From Nitrospira sp. CG24D (GTDB lineage Bacteria > Nitrospirota > Nitrospiria > Nitrospirales > Nitrospiraceae), in NCBI GenBank assembly GCA_002869855.2, contig NEWQ02000003.1, positions 1 to 64,000 on the forward strand: a stretch of 64,000 nucleotides of DNA, read 5' to 3'. Position 1 is the stretch's first letter. Every line of letters starts with the position of its first letter. Under the pieces are notes generated by a model. The model saw only the letters and a program-made list of their open reading frames with translations. It searched no databases and was not told where the DNA came from. The position numbers and the translations under genes are program-made. Below, in pieces: positions 8,759 to 17,622 of the stretch.

Positions 8759-10015
8759 ATGGCCAAGCAGGAGAAGGTGGATCGACATTTGCGGTGTTCC
8801 TTTTGCGGGAAAAGCCGCGATGAAGTACGCAAGCTGATCGCGGGGCCGACCGTCTATATCTGTGACGAATGCGTCAATCTTTGTAATGACATCATTGCAG
8901 AGGACTGGGAAGAAGCCAAAGAAGAAATCTCCTCCAAGCTCAAAAAGCCCGCCGATATCAAGCACCATCTCGATCAATATGTCGTGGGGCAAGACCGCGC
9001 GAAGCGCATTCTCTCCGTCGCCGTCCACAATCACTACAAACGCATTTCCTCGAAGGAAAAAGACGTCGACGATGTCGAACTCCAAAAGGGAAACATCCTT
9101 GTGGTCGGCCCGACCGGAACGGGAAAGACGCTGCTGGCCCAGACCCTGGCCAAGTATCTTGATGTCCCCTTTACCATGGCCGATGCCACAACCCTGACGG
9201 AAGCCGGGTACGTGGGAGAAGATGTCGAAAACATCATCCTGAAGCTCCTCCAGGCGGCCGATTATGATGTCGAACGAGCAGAACGCGGCATTGTCTATAT
9301 CGACGAAATCGACAAAATCAGTCGAAAGAGCGACAGCCCGTCGATTACCCGCGATGTCTCCGGAGAGGGCGTGCAGCAAGCGCTGCTCAAGCTGATTGAA
9401 GGCACCGTGGCCAATGTCCCTCCGCAAGGCGGGCGGAAACATCCGCATCAGGAGTTCATTCAGGTCAATACCAGCAACATCCTGTTCATCTGCGGAGGCG
9501 CATTCGTCGGTCTGGAATCGCTCGTTGAGCAGCGCCTGAATCGTAAATCGATGGGGTTCGGCGCCGAGATTCGCGGACGCAGCGAAGCTCGACTGGGAGA
9601 AATGCTCGCCCATGTGCAACCGGAAGACTTCCTCAAGTACGGACTTATCCCCGAATTTGTCGGTCGCGTACCCGTCGTCGCGACGCTTGAAGAATTGGAT
9701 GAGCGGGCGCTGGTTCGCATCTTGACCGAACCACGCAACGCTCTGACGAAGCAATATGAAAAATTACTCTCCTTCGAAAAAGTGAAACTCAAGTTTACCG
9801 AGGGTGCCCTCGGCGCCGTCGCGCGCAAAGCCTATCTGCAAAAAACGGGGGCCCGAGGACTCCGTGCTATCCTCGAAGAAGTGATGCTGGATGTGATGTA
9901 CGATGCCCCGTCACAAAAGCAAATCAAGGAAGTTCTCATCACAGAAGATGCCATTTCCGGGAAGAATCCTCCTATCAGGATCTTTGAGCAGGACAAAGAC
10001 GCCAAGAGCGCATAA
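8759..10015 (+). CDS. clpX: Clp protease ATP-binding subunit ClpX
   Basis: The 418-residue AAA+ unfoldase has the N-terminal zinc finger (Cys13, Cys16, Cys35, Cys38), Walker A GPTGTGKT (117-124), Walker B IDEID (181-185) and the substrate-gripping pore loop GYVGEDVEN. The later [10 protein letters not shown] and [10 protein letters not shown] motifs (sensor-2 region) are also intact. It recognises tagged proteins, unfolds them and passes them to ClpP. The ATG lies 6 bp from AGGAGG and 13 bp after clpP. Length and motifs match functional ClpX throughout. Confidence 0.98.
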   Translation: MAKQEKVDRHLRCSFCGKSRDEVRKLIAGPTVYICDECVNLCNDIIAEDWEEAKEEISSKLKKPADIKHHLDQYVVGQDRAKRILSVAVHNHYKRISSKEKDVDDVELQKGNILVVGPTGTGKTLLAQTLAKYLDVPFTMADATTLTEAGYVGEDVENIILKLLQAADYDVERAERGIVYIDEIDKISRKSDSPSITRDVSGEGVQQALLKLIEGTVANVPPQGGRKHPHQEFIQVNTSNILFICGGAFVGLESLVEQRLNRKSMGFGAEIRGRSEARLGEMLAHVQPEDFLKYGLIPEFVGRVPVVATLEELDERALVRILTEPRNALTKQYEKLLSFEKVKLKFTEGALGAVARKAYLQKTGARGLRAILEEVMLDVMYDAPSQKQIKEVLITEDAISGKNPPIRIFEQDKDAKSA

Positions 10016-10027
10016 ACGTGACCTTGG

Positions 10028-10053
10028 GGCCGAGTCACTCCCGTGGCTCGGCC
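10028..10053 (+). terminator. Hairpin after clpX
   Basis: GGCCGAG (10028-10034) pairs with CTCGGCC (10047-10053). An inner CAC/GTG pairing follows after one mismatch, leaving a TCCC loop. It begins 12 bp after the clpX stop codon and probably ends the tig-clpP-clpX transcript. The following sequence is C-rich rather than T-rich. Confidence 0.55.
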
Positions 10054-10205
10054 TCCTCCCCCCGTACATCGTTCTCTATTCCGTATGGCTGTTCAGCCAA
10101 TTCTCAGATCGTGCTGCGACGGCTTGAGTGTTTGTCACCTATTACTCGACAACAGAAAATAACCCGCTATATTTGGGGAGTATCAGAATCGCCCTAGGAG
10201 GCCCT

Positions 10206-10724
10206 GTGAAACTCCCCGTATCCCTCAGCCTTCGCCACAAAGGGAAAGTTCTCGAGCTGGACGCCTCACGAGAAATCGTGAATCTACTCGGCAACAACGG
10301 TGAGGCGATTGGAAGCCTCTCCTGGGATTTCGTCATTGATCAAATCCTCGCCTATCGCAAGCCCGCGCTACCTAAGGAAACACGGTCTGAACCCCGCGTC
10401 AATCTGGCGTTTCGAGTCCGCTACAAAACACCGGAAGGAGACAGCTACGATAGCCGAGCAGGAGGCATCGGCGGAGGCGGTCTCTTTATTGAAAGCACGA
10501 CACCGCTCCCGGTCGGCACTAAACTCGCCATGGAGTTCTCCCTCCCGGAACAGCCCTCTGAGTGGATTCAGGCTAAAGGAGTCGTTGCCTGGGTCTGTCC
10601 CAAGGCGGATCAATACACCTTTAGTCCAGGCATGGGCGTTCGATTTACAGACATTCAGCCAGAAGCACGGGATCGCATCTTGGCCATCGTAAAAACCCTC
10701 GATGGCGCCGAACGGGCCGCTTGA
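10206..10724 (+). CDS. PilZ-like domain protein, first of a tandem pair
   Basis: The GTG start at 10206 is 4 bp from AGGAGG, and no ATG fits. The 172-residue product has an N-terminal beta-rich part of about 55 residues (including ILAYRKP) followed by a PilZ-like domain. The first c-di-GMP motif RxxxR is present (RSEPR), followed by VNLAFRVRYKTPEG. The second motif, normally (D/N)xSxxG, reads GIGGGGLFIES and has lost both the Asn/Asp and the Ser. It resembles the TIGR02266-type PilZ proteins of gliding and social bacteria. c-di-GMP binding is therefore uncertain, and a role as a protein-interaction domain is possible. The next gene is a paralogue. Confidence 0.75.
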   Translation: MKLPVSLSLRHKGKVLELDASREIVNLLGNNGEAIGSLSWDFVIDQILAYRKPALPKETRSEPRVNLAFRVRYKTPEGDSYDSRAGGIGGGGLFIESTTPLPVGTKLAMEFSLPEQPSEWIQAKGVVAWVCPKADQYTFSPGMGVRFTDIQPEARDRILAIVKTLDGAERAA

Positions 10725-10776
10725 AGTATCGATTGACTGCCCTCCTTTGCGCCAGACCGACTGAGGTTCCTCACAA

Positions 10777-11304
10777 ATGAAATATCCCATCGTCACCACA
10801 GCAGGTCATCAAGGAAAGTACCTCGTAGTCGACGCCGACCAAGAAATGATTCTTATCCACGATATCTCAGGCACCCTCCTAGGCGGGATCCCCTGGGGAC
10901 ATATCATCGATCAACTCCTGGCGAGTGATGATGACACGCGCTTTGCCCATTGCCGCACACACCCCCGAGCACCGCTAGCACTGAAAGTCCGCTATTCCAC
11001 TCCCGAAGGGAAACAGTTTGATAGCCTCACCGGTGGCATCGGCGGGGGCGGACTCTTCATCGAAAGCGGCACACCGTTAGCTACCGGAACTGAAGTGTCT
11101 GTGGAATTTGCATTGCCAGATCGGCCCTGGGAAAAGGTCAAAGCAAAAGGAAAGGTAGCCTGGACGAGAAATCGACCCGAGCGCCACCTCTTGTTTCCAG
11201 GGATGGGTGTCCAGTTTACGGATATCGATGAAAAGGCTCAGGCACAGCTGGTGGAATTGGTTGAGGCTTTGAACCGGAATCGCGTGCTCCCCGCAGTCCC
11301 CTAA
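10777..11304 (+). CDS. PilZ-like domain protein, second of a tandem pair
   Basis: The 175-residue product aligns end to end with its upstream neighbour: an N-terminal beta part (HDISGTLLGGIPWGHIIDQLL), then RTHPRAPLALKVRYSTPEG, GGIGGGGLFIESGTPL, KAKGKVAWTR and FPGMGVQFTDI. As in the first copy, RxxxR is kept and the (D/N)xSxxG motif is reduced to glycines. The two genes are 52 bp apart and look like a tandem duplication that has since diverged. The last 89 bp overlap the 3' end of the convergent HEAT-repeat gene. Confidence 0.75.
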   Translation: MKYPIVTTAGHQGKYLVVDADQEMILIHDISGTLLGGIPWGHIIDQLLASDDDTRFAHCRTHPRAPLALKVRYSTPEGKQFDSLTGGIGGGGLFIESGTPLATGTEVSVEFALPDRPWEKVKAKGKVAWTRNRPERHLLFPGMGVQFTDIDEKAQAQLVELVEALNRNRVLPAVP

Positions 11305-12061
11305 GCGTTTGGTCGGCCCAGCGCCGTACTTGAGCACTCTCGTCGTGGCTCGCGACGAATCCTAGCCCTTCTTCAAACTCTCCCTCTGAAAAGAATTGCA
11401 GTCGATAGGCAATTTCACCCCGGACACTTGACGAGGACTCTGTCATCAATTGCTCACGGAGCAATTCAACAACCTTGGAGTCCCCTGACTCGCCTAGCAC
11501 CGCGACTGCCGCTCGGCGGACATCTGGATCAGGATCATGCAGACTGTCCAAGAGGGCCCTCACTACCTCGGGAGAGTCAATGCTCTCAAAGGCCTGAATC
11601 ACGGCACGACGTACTTCGGGATCTGCATGAGCCAACTGCGACATTGCCCGCGGCCAGATCTCCTTCGTGGAATCGAGAGACCTCAGAGTCTGTGCTGCAG
11701 CCGAGCGCACCGATTGGACAGGGTCAACGAGTAACCCTGCGATATGCACCCTGGTAGCCATATCAAGAGGACCTACGCCGCCTAGACTCCGTACCGATGC
11801 CTCACGAACAATGGGTGACTCATCGCCTAACGCCACAACAAGCCCGGGAGCTGCCTGCGGATTGCCAATCTTGCCCAAGGCTTCGGCAGCAGTTCGCCGA
11901 GCCACGGCATCACGGTCATGCAAGAGCCTGAACAGTGCTTCTACGGTACGTTGTGGAGAGGTACTCGCTGGCGGTTGGTAGCACCCGAGTAGCGAAGCCA
12001 AACAGAGGCTGAACAGGACGAACACTCTAGACGAGGGCATCGTAGCAATACTGGGTTTCAA
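11216..12061 (-). CDS. HEAT-repeat lipoprotein
   Basis: The 281-residue protein has a lipoprotein signal ending in ASLLGC (Cys27). Four to six HEAT/PBS-lyase repeats follow (RDAVARRTAAEALGKIGNPQ, ESPIVREASVRSLGGVGP, ADPEVRRAVIQAFESI, PDPDVRRAAVAVLGESGD). The C-terminal tail is Pro-rich. A second ATG at 12040 (MPSSRVF) is an alternative start that keeps the signal. The repeats suggest an envelope-anchored protein-binding scaffold, and nothing shows the partner. It may share a transcript with the Tat gene upstream (gap 16 bp). It overlaps the convergent PilZ-like gene by 89 bp at its 3' end. Confidence 0.75.
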   Translation of the reverse strand: MKPSIATMPSSRVFVLFSLCLASLLGCYQPPASTSPQRTVEALFRLLHDRDAVARRTAAEALGKIGNPQAAPGLVVALGDESPIVREASVRSLGGVGPLDMATRVHIAGLLVDPVQSVRSAAAQTLRSLDSTKEIWPRAMSQLAHADPEVRRAVIQAFESIDSPEVVRALLDSLHDPDPDVRRAAVAVLGESGDSKVVELLREQLMTESSSSVRGEIAYRLQFFSEGEFEEGLGFVASHDESAQVRRWADQTLRGLRGARDSGSKPQPIPPAVPEPFHRYP

Positions 12062-12077
12062 ATAGCGATGTGGAGCT

Positions 12078-12881
12078 TCAGGCCTGTTTGGGGGGCTCTT
12101 CCTCCACTGCAGGCAGCTCCCTGGCCGCTTCTAAAGACTGCTGAAACTCTTTCTGCGCAGAATCCATCTCAAATTGCATGGTCCGCACTTGGGGGTCCAC
12201 GGTATTCCGAACATCCGCGACCGTCTGCCGGAATGTTCGCAACACGTCCCCCAACCCTTCGCCAAGGCCCTGCATATCATTCGGAGACAACCCCGCTGGC
12301 GCTTGAGCCGCTTTCGCCTTCAACGCTGCCTGCTGTGCCTGTACACGCGCTACCGCATCCTTGTTCACAATCGCTGAAGGACGTTTCGCAACAGGCTTCG
12401 CTTGAGCTCCCGGTGGAAGAGGCGGATATTGCGCACGGGACATGGGAGCCGGAGCGGCGGCCCGTTCCTCCATCGATAGGGCCTGTTGCCCGCCACCCGC
12501 CTGAGTCGGCGGGGCGCCGCCTGGACGAGGAGCTTGTGGAGATTGTGGGCCCATGTTGTACATCATCGAGGCCGTCGTCCCTGGCGTCAGTTCAGGACCA
12601 GGTACATAAGGGACATTCGTCGCCTTCGGCGCGCCTTGAACCGGTGCAGCTGGTTGAAGAGCCGTCGCTCTGTCAACGTGGGCTGCCTCAACCGTTGCCG
12701 TCACTTCAGGTTGAGCCTGGGCAACCTCTTGCGGAGGCGGGATCTCATTCACTTCCTTTTTGAAACCTTTCAGGGCCTTGCCAACACCCTCACCAATTTG
12801 CGGCAATCGTCCCGCTCCGAAAATAATCAACACGATCACCAGGATGATGATCAGCTCTGAAATCCCCATTGTCCCGAACAT
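12078..12881 (-). CDS. TatA/TatB-type twin-arginine translocase subunit with an unusually long tail
   Basis: The 267-residue protein begins with a typical TatA/TatB module: [10 protein letters not shown], a single membrane helix (about 8-25), then the amphipathic helix [20 protein letters not shown]. TatA is usually 60-90 residues and TatB 100-170. Here about 155 residues of Pro/Ala/Gln-rich linker follow, ending in a predicted charged helix (about 205-258; [20 protein letters not shown] and more) that resembles the TatB cytoplasmic part. The Tat system moves folded proteins such as the twin-arginine solute-binding protein in this window. Whether this acts as TatA, TatB or both cannot be decided here. 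An AGGAAGGG site precedes the ATG. tatC is not in the window. Confidence 0.8.
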   Translation of the reverse strand: MFGTMGISELIIILVIVLIIFGAGRLPQIGEGVGKALKGFKKEVNEIPPPQEVAQAQPEVTATVEAAHVDRATALQPAAPVQGAPKATNVPYVPGPELTPGTTASMMYNMGPQSPQAPRPGGAPPTQAGGGQQALSMEERAAAPAPMSRAQYPPLPPGAQAKPVAKRPSAIVNKDAVARVQAQQAALKAKAAQAPAGLSPNDMQGLGEGLGDVLRTFRQTVADVRNTVDPQVRTMQFEMDSAQKEFQQSLEAARELPAVEEEPPKQA

Positions 12882-12987
12882 GGTCGCACCCTTCCTGCTC
12901 GCAGGTGGTTAAAACCTTTATCGCTCAACCCTCATACAGTGAAAGAATCTAGCCGCCACAACAAGACAGTGTCAAGAAACTGGCAGG

Positions 12988-14244
12988 CTAGTTGATCGCT
13001 ATGATTTCCGTCTGTAGCGGCTGTCCATATGCGACCGCGGCTTGCTCAGAGACATACACATCAAGTTCGCTGCGAATCCCGAACTCATCCGGAAGATAGA
13101 TACCCGGCTCGATCGAGAAACAGGTTCTGGGCATCAGCCGCCGACTCTCCTGCGTTTCAAGATTGTCGATATTGGCTCCGTTCCCATGAACTTCTTCACC
13201 GATGGAATGCCCGGTCCGATGCACAAACCGGTCTCCATATCCGGCCTTGCTGATCACCTGACGACAAACTTCGTCGACCTCCCAGCCATAGGGAAATTGT
13301 CCGGCAGCCACCTGCTGTTGCACAAACGACAATGCCGCATCACGCCCCCGTCGTACGCAGTCAAAGATCTCTCGATGGCGCGAGGGAACCTCACGGGCCG
13401 TAAACCCGGTCCAGGTAATGTCACCGTATACCGCCCCTGGTTCCGTGCGCTTCGCCCAGAGATCGATCAGCACCAAGCTATCACGCAACACAGGCGACGA
13501 CGCAGCCGCCGTCGGGCCGTAATGCGGATCGGCGCTATGCGCATTGACTGCCGCGATCGGCGGGCTGGAGGTGATCATTCCCGCATCATGAATCCGCCCA
13601 AGAATAAATTGCTGGAGATCATATTCGTGGAGCGATCGGCCAGCCTGTAGCGATGAGCCGACGTGGGCAAACGCCTCATCGACGATCCGGCGTAACGCCG
13701 TCACCGCGTATTGATGCGATTCGAGCTGCGCATCAGTCCAGACCGCCTCAAAGCGTTGTACCAGATCCGCGGCGCTGATGACATCCACACCAAAACTCCG
13801 GATCAACTCGATGGTGCCGGCATCCACACGAGAGATATAGGGCACCGCATTAAGCGGGGAATATTGCATCGCGATCCGCCGCGCGCCTTTGAGAATCGAG
13901 GCCAGCAGCGCCTGCTGCTGCTCCCATGACACATACAGCTGATCCTGCCCGGGCAACTCCTCCAGCACATGCGGTTCAATGCGATGGAGCAATTTAACGG
14001 GAATGCCCTCTGCGGGAATCCAATAATACCACCGGCGCGTGACATGGCGTGATGGGTCGAGCAACAGCACCCGATAGGCCAGCGGATCACTCCCGCGAAA
14101 ATCATAAAACAGCCAGCCGTCGGCCGATCCGCTTTCCCGGATTGCTTCCTGAATCGCGGCAATTCGTTCATGGCACCGTGCAAGCATCATCGTGAAGGCA
14201 TCATATTCGCCGAGGTGGGAGGCCGTCAAATCAAGACCCAGCAT
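12988..14244 (-). CDS. M24-family metallopeptidase (Xaa-Pro aminopeptidase-like)
   Basis: The 418-residue product has an N-terminal creatinase-like domain and a C-terminal pita-bread domain. The metal ligands can be traced: Asp in LVLIDLWAK, Asp in GAVYGDITWTG, His in HRTGHSIGEEVHG, Glu in SIEPGIY and Glu in IRSELDVYV. The family hydrolyses the bond before proline in short peptides, using two metal ions, in the cytoplasm. Only 30 bp separate this start from the divergent gene at 14275. The true start may therefore be the internal MMLARCHERI (14190), which would leave room for promoters. The exact substrate (Xaa-Pro dipeptide or longer) is not clear. Confidence 0.85.
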   Translation of the reverse strand: MLGLDLTASHLGEYDAFTMMLARCHERIAAIQEAIRESGSADGWLFYDFRGSDPLAYRVLLLDPSRHVTRRWYYWIPAEGIPVKLLHRIEPHVLEELPGQDQLYVSWEQQQALLASILKGARRIAMQYSPLNAVPYISRVDAGTIELIRSFGVDVISAADLVQRFEAVWTDAQLESHQYAVTALRRIVDEAFAHVGSSLQAGRSLHEYDLQQFILGRIHDAGMITSSPPIAAVNAHSADPHYGPTAAASSPVLRDSLVLIDLWAKRTEPGAVYGDITWTGFTAREVPSRHREIFDCVRRGRDAALSFVQQQVAAGQFPYGWEVDEVCRQVISKAGYGDRFVHRTGHSIGEEVHGNGANIDNLETQESRRLMPRTCFSIEPGIYLPDEFGIRSELDVYVSEQAAVAYGQPLQTEIIAIN

Positions 14245-14274
14245 AGTGTGCGCTGCGTGTTACAATACGTTCTC

Positions 14275-14721
14275 ATGACTCTTGACACTCCACCAGACGC
14301 AACACCCTATCGGGTCACGCTCTTCTTTGGCCCGGAACCGGTCGACGGCGATTTCATCACACAGACCTGCGTCTTCAACGTGAAGAAACGCAGTTGGAAG
14401 GCCGGCATCCAAGTATCCGTCGACATCGGGACAGACCAGCTTGGGGCACTTCAAGAAACCATGCGACAGACGGCTCCAATCACCAGAGCCCTTGAACGGT
14501 TATCTGAAGAGGATCGTACCGACGCGGCAGCTCGCATTCCAGACCTGGCAGCGCAAGCGATTGCCTGGTGCAAACTCGACTTGCGCCTGGCCATTGGACT
14601 GCCGCAGGAGAATCAGCGAATTCCAGGTGATGAGTTCGTCGCTGAATTGAATCAAGTCATTCCAACTCGGCAGGAGTATGTCGTCACCTACATTCTCACC
14701 GAGCTCGACCTGATGCCATGA
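14275..14721 (+). CDS. Conserved-looking protein of unknown function
   Basis: A 148-residue acidic soluble protein with no signal peptide, membrane helix or motif that I recognise. It begins MTLDTPPDATPYRVTLFFGP and has an alternating strand pattern at first (VTLFFGPEPVDGDFITQTCVF). Helical segments follow, and the end is PTRQEYVVTYILTELDLMP. Codon use looks like its neighbours. It is divergent from the M24 peptidase gene, with 30 bp between starts. TACAAT at 14261-14266 could be a -10 box, but no good -35 accompanies it. No function is assigned. Confidence 0.6.
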   Translation: MTLDTPPDATPYRVTLFFGPEPVDGDFITQTCVFNVKKRSWKAGIQVSVDIGTDQLGALQETMRQTAPITRALERLSEEDRTDAAARIPDLAAQAIAWCKLDLRLAIGLPQENQRIPGDEFVAELNQVIPTRQEYVVTYILTELDLMP

Positions 14722-14872
14722 GAGGATTTCACGCCATTCACTCAGTTTCAACGAGGCAGGGGGTTTGCAAGCATCAGTTTATTTGTTATAACGCCATGAC
14801 AGTCTCATCGTTTTTTCATCAGACCGCAGACATGATACTAGAATCTTGTCTTTGAGAGGAAGGAGGGTCTCC

Positions 14873-15286
14873 GTGACACACGCTGGATCTATTCGTACGC
14901 TCCCACTGATCGCACTTGTGGTTCTCATGACATTCACCTCGCTGGTCGCCACGCCGGCCTGGAGCCAAACGTCATCCGCAGACACCCAGCAGGGCACACC
15001 GTCTGGCGCGGGTATGCAAGCAGGCGCCGCCGTTTCAACTATATTGTATTTCCCCTTCAAAGCCGCCTTTGCGATCGGCGGGGGCATCGTCGGGGGGCTG
15101 GCTTATTTGTTCTCCGGCTTGAACGAGCAAACCGCGAAGAGCATTTGGGTCCCCAGCCTGTATGGAACCTATGTGATCACGCCGGAACACCTGACCGGTG
15201 ACCGATCCGTGCGGTTCCTCGGAGTCGCGACGGACGATACCGCCACAGGCAGCTCCAGCACACCCGCCATGGAACCAGCCCGGTGA
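14873..15286 (+). CDS. Small exported or membrane-associated protein of unknown function
   Basis: The start is the GTG at 14873, which follows AAGGAGGG closely. The 137-residue product has a signal peptide (LIALVVLMTFTSLVATPAWS) and, in the mature part, one glycine-rich hydrophobic stretch (about residues 60-85; FAIGGGIVGGLAYLFSGL). A polar segment with WVPSLYGTYVITPEHLTGDR follows. That WxPSxxGTYVITPEHL ending gives an overall look of a small periplasmic or inner-membrane-anchored protein. I do not recognise a characterised family. The amidotransferase-like gene begins one base after its stop codon, so the two are translationally linked. Confidence 0.6.
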   Translation: MTHAGSIRTLPLIALVVLMTFTSLVATPAWSQTSSADTQQGTPSGAGMQAGAAVSTILYFPFKAAFAIGGGIVGGLAYLFSGLNEQTAKSIWVPSLYGTYVITPEHLTGDRSVRFLGVATDDTATGSSSTPAMEPAR

Positions 15287-15287
15287 C

Positions 15288-16028
15288 ATGAAGCCCGTCA
15301 TCGGCGTGACCCCAGACTTCAATGCCGGTGACCGCAAGGAATGGGGTGGGCGCGAGCCCACCTATTTCCTCCGCGCCCGCTACATCCGCGCCATCGAAGA
15401 ACTCGGAGGCATCCCCCTCATTCTTCCCTTAGTCGCCGATGCGGCCGGGCGGCGGCGCCTGCTCGAACGCGTCGACGGGCTCCTGCTGACCGGGAGCGGT
15501 CCCGACCTTCCGCCGCGCCTCTACGGAGAACGTCAACGCTACAAATTCCCCCTCGTCAGCGAACGCCGTGCGAATTTCGAGCTGGACCTGGTTCACCTCG
15601 CTCAAACACGCGACCTCCCTGTCCTCGGTATCTGCGGCGGGATGCAGACCATCAATGTCGCCTGCGGGGGCAGTCTCTTTCAGGATCTCACATCGCAAAT
15701 GCCACATGTGCTGCAACACCGACAACCGACCAAAGCCATCCATCTGGCACACTCAGTCGATATCACAGCCGGAAGCCTCCTCAGAAAGATCGTCACCAAA
15801 GCTACCTTGCGAGTGAATAGCTCGCACCACCAATCCGTGAAATCCGTCGCCCCTTCGCTGATCGCGAGCGCGATCGCCCCGGATGGCGTCATCGAGGCAG
15901 TCGAATCCCCCCGCCACCGATTCTTCCTCGGTATCCAGTGGCACCCTGAATTCCTCTTCGAACGTCACATCGCCCACCGCCGATTGTTTCAGGCCCTGCT
16001 CCGCGCCGCCAGCCGCACGCACGCCTGA
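15288..16028 (+). CDS. Class I glutamine amidotransferase-like hydrolase (peptidase C26, gamma-glutamyl-GABA hydrolase type)
   Basis: The 246-residue protein starts MKPVIGVTPDF, as in PuuD-type enzymes. It has the ligand-binding GLLLTGSGPDLPPRLYGE, the nucleophile Cys116 in GICGGMQ, VNSSHHQSV, and the catalytic His-Glu in QWHPEF. The family hydrolyses gamma-glutamyl amide bonds, for example in gamma-glutamyl-GABA during putrescine breakdown, or in other gamma-glutamyl compounds. No other putrescine genes are near, so the substrate is open. The amino-acid permease gene 69 bp downstream fits a role in amino-acid or amine use, but this is inference. Confidence 0.85.
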   Translation: MKPVIGVTPDFNAGDRKEWGGREPTYFLRARYIRAIEELGGIPLILPLVADAAGRRRLLERVDGLLLTGSGPDLPPRLYGERQRYKFPLVSERRANFELDLVHLAQTRDLPVLGICGGMQTINVACGGSLFQDLTSQMPHVLQHRQPTKAIHLAHSVDITAGSLLRKIVTKATLRVNSSHHQSVKSVAPSLIASAIAPDGVIEAVESPRHRFFLGIQWHPEFLFERHIAHRRLFQALLRAASRTHA

Positions 16029-16097
16029 CGCTGGCTGAACGACGCCTTTTATAATTCACACAGCATTTTTCACTCTGCCTGCTATACTACGCGCCAT

Positions 16098-17597
16098 ATG
16101 GATCGCGCTCCTGCTGAACCAACGACTCACCCAGCTCCCGCAGACTCCGTGACAGGCCGCCTGTTTCGCACTAAATCCATCGAGCGTATTCTGGCCGATG
16201 CCGACCATCCCCAATATCGTCTCAAGCGGACTTTGAGCGCCTGGGACCTCACCGCCTTGGGCATTGGAGCCATCATCGGAACCGGTATTTTTGTGTTGAT
16301 CGGAACAGCGATTGTCGGAGACGCCGGCAGGCCCGGGGCTGGCCCCGGGATCGTCCTCTCCTTCCTCCTCTCCGGACTGACCTGCGTCCTCGCGGCCCTG
16401 TGCTACGCAGAGTTTGCCGCCATGATTCCCGTCGCCGGGTCGGCCTATACATATTCTTATGCCACTTTGGGAGAATTCCTTGCCTGGATCACCGGCTGGA
16501 ATTTGATCTTGGAATACGGCGTGGCCTGCGTGGCCGTCGCCATCGGCTGGTCCGGCTATTTCAACAATCTCCTGAAACTGGCGGGCTTGGATCTGCCCGA
16601 CTGGGCCACCCACGCACCGGGGGGACCAGAAGGCGGCATCGCAAATTTTCCAGCCGCTATCATCGTCCTGCTCGTCACAATCATTCTCGTCATCGGCATC
16701 AAGGAAAGTGCGCGAGCCACCGGTTTCATCGTCTGCCTGAAACTCGCGGTCATCCTGTTTTTTATCGCCGTAGGAGCCCCGGCCGTCAACCCGGACCATT
16801 GGACCCCGTTCCTGCCAAACGGCTTCACCGGAGTCACCGCTGCCGCCGCAACCGTCTTCTTCGCCTATATCGGATTTGATGCCGTCACCACGACGGCAGA
16901 AGAGGCACGCAATCCGCAGCGCGATCTGCCGATTGGCATCATGACCTCTCTCGGAGTCTGTACGATTCTCTATGTCGCCGTCGCCGCCGTGCTCACAGGG
17001 TTAGTGCCCTATAGCCAGATCGACATTCACGCTCCCGTGGCGGAAGCGTTGCGACTCGTCGGCTACAAGTGGGGAGCGGCTGTAGTGGCCATGGGAGCCG
17101 TCGCCGGCATTACCAGCGTGCTGGTGGTCATGATGCTGGGACAGATCCGGGTGTTCTTTGCCATCTCGCGTGACGGCCTTCTGGGACCATGGCTGTCCGT
17201 GGTGCATCCACGCTTCGGCACCCCGCACCATGCGACGATCCTGACCGGCATTGGCGTCGCGGTCATGGCGGCCTTCGTGCCCATTGGCACCGCCGCCGAT
17301 ATGACGAACATCGGAACCTTCTTCGCGTTCACGCTCGTGTGCATTGGACTAATCGTCCTGCGCTACACCCGTCCTCACCTGCCACGTCCGTTTAAAACTC
17401 CGCTGATGCCATGGATCCCGCTATTGGGAGCACTTTCCTGCCTCGGCCTGATGTGGCAACTTCCCGCTCTTACCTGGCATCGGTTCGTCTGGTGGACGCT
17501 CGCCGGGGTGATTATTTATGGGTTATACGGCATGCGCCACAGCAAGCTGGCTACGCAGCCCGCACCACCCAACGCGCCTTCATCGATGAATCGCTAA
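16098..17597 (+). CDS. APC-family amino-acid permease (cationic amino-acid transporter type)
   Basis: The 499-residue protein has an N-terminal cytoplasmic lead (FRTKSIERILADADHPQYRL) and about 12-13 membrane helices. Family hallmarks are GIGAIIGTGIFVLIGTA in TM1 and FFAYIGFDAVTTTAEEARNP in TM6. The N-terminal 'RTK' element is typical of CAT/YfnA-like carriers, which take up amino acids with protons. The substrate cannot be stated. TATACT at 16083-16088 lies just 9 bp before the ATG and is too close to be a normal -10 box for this start unless the mRNA is leaderless. Confidence 0.92.
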   Translation: MDRAPAEPTTHPAPADSVTGRLFRTKSIERILADADHPQYRLKRTLSAWDLTALGIGAIIGTGIFVLIGTAIVGDAGRPGAGPGIVLSFLLSGLTCVLAALCYAEFAAMIPVAGSAYTYSYATLGEFLAWITGWNLILEYGVACVAVAIGWSGYFNNLLKLAGLDLPDWATHAPGGPEGGIANFPAAIIVLLVTIILVIGIKESARATGFIVCLKLAVILFFIAVGAPAVNPDHWTPFLPNGFTGVTAAAATVFFAYIGFDAVTTTAEEARNPQRDLPIGIMTSLGVCTILYVAVAAVLTGLVPYSQIDIHAPVAEALRLVGYKWGAAVVAMGAVAGITSVLVVMMLGQIRVFFAISRDGLLGPWLSVVHPRFGTPHHATILTGIGVAVMAAFVPIGTAADMTNIGTFFAFTLVCIGLIVLRYTRPHLPRPFKTPLMPWIPLLGALSCLGLMWQLPALTWHRFVWWTLAGVIIYGLYGMRHSKLATQPAPPNAPSSMNR

Positions 17598-17622
17598 TCG
17601 TCTTCGCGGGGTATGAATAAAA

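Noticed and set aside
8693-9754. A 353-codon minus-strand frame opposite clpX
   Set aside because: It is antisense to conserved ClpX motifs and its translation shows no domain.
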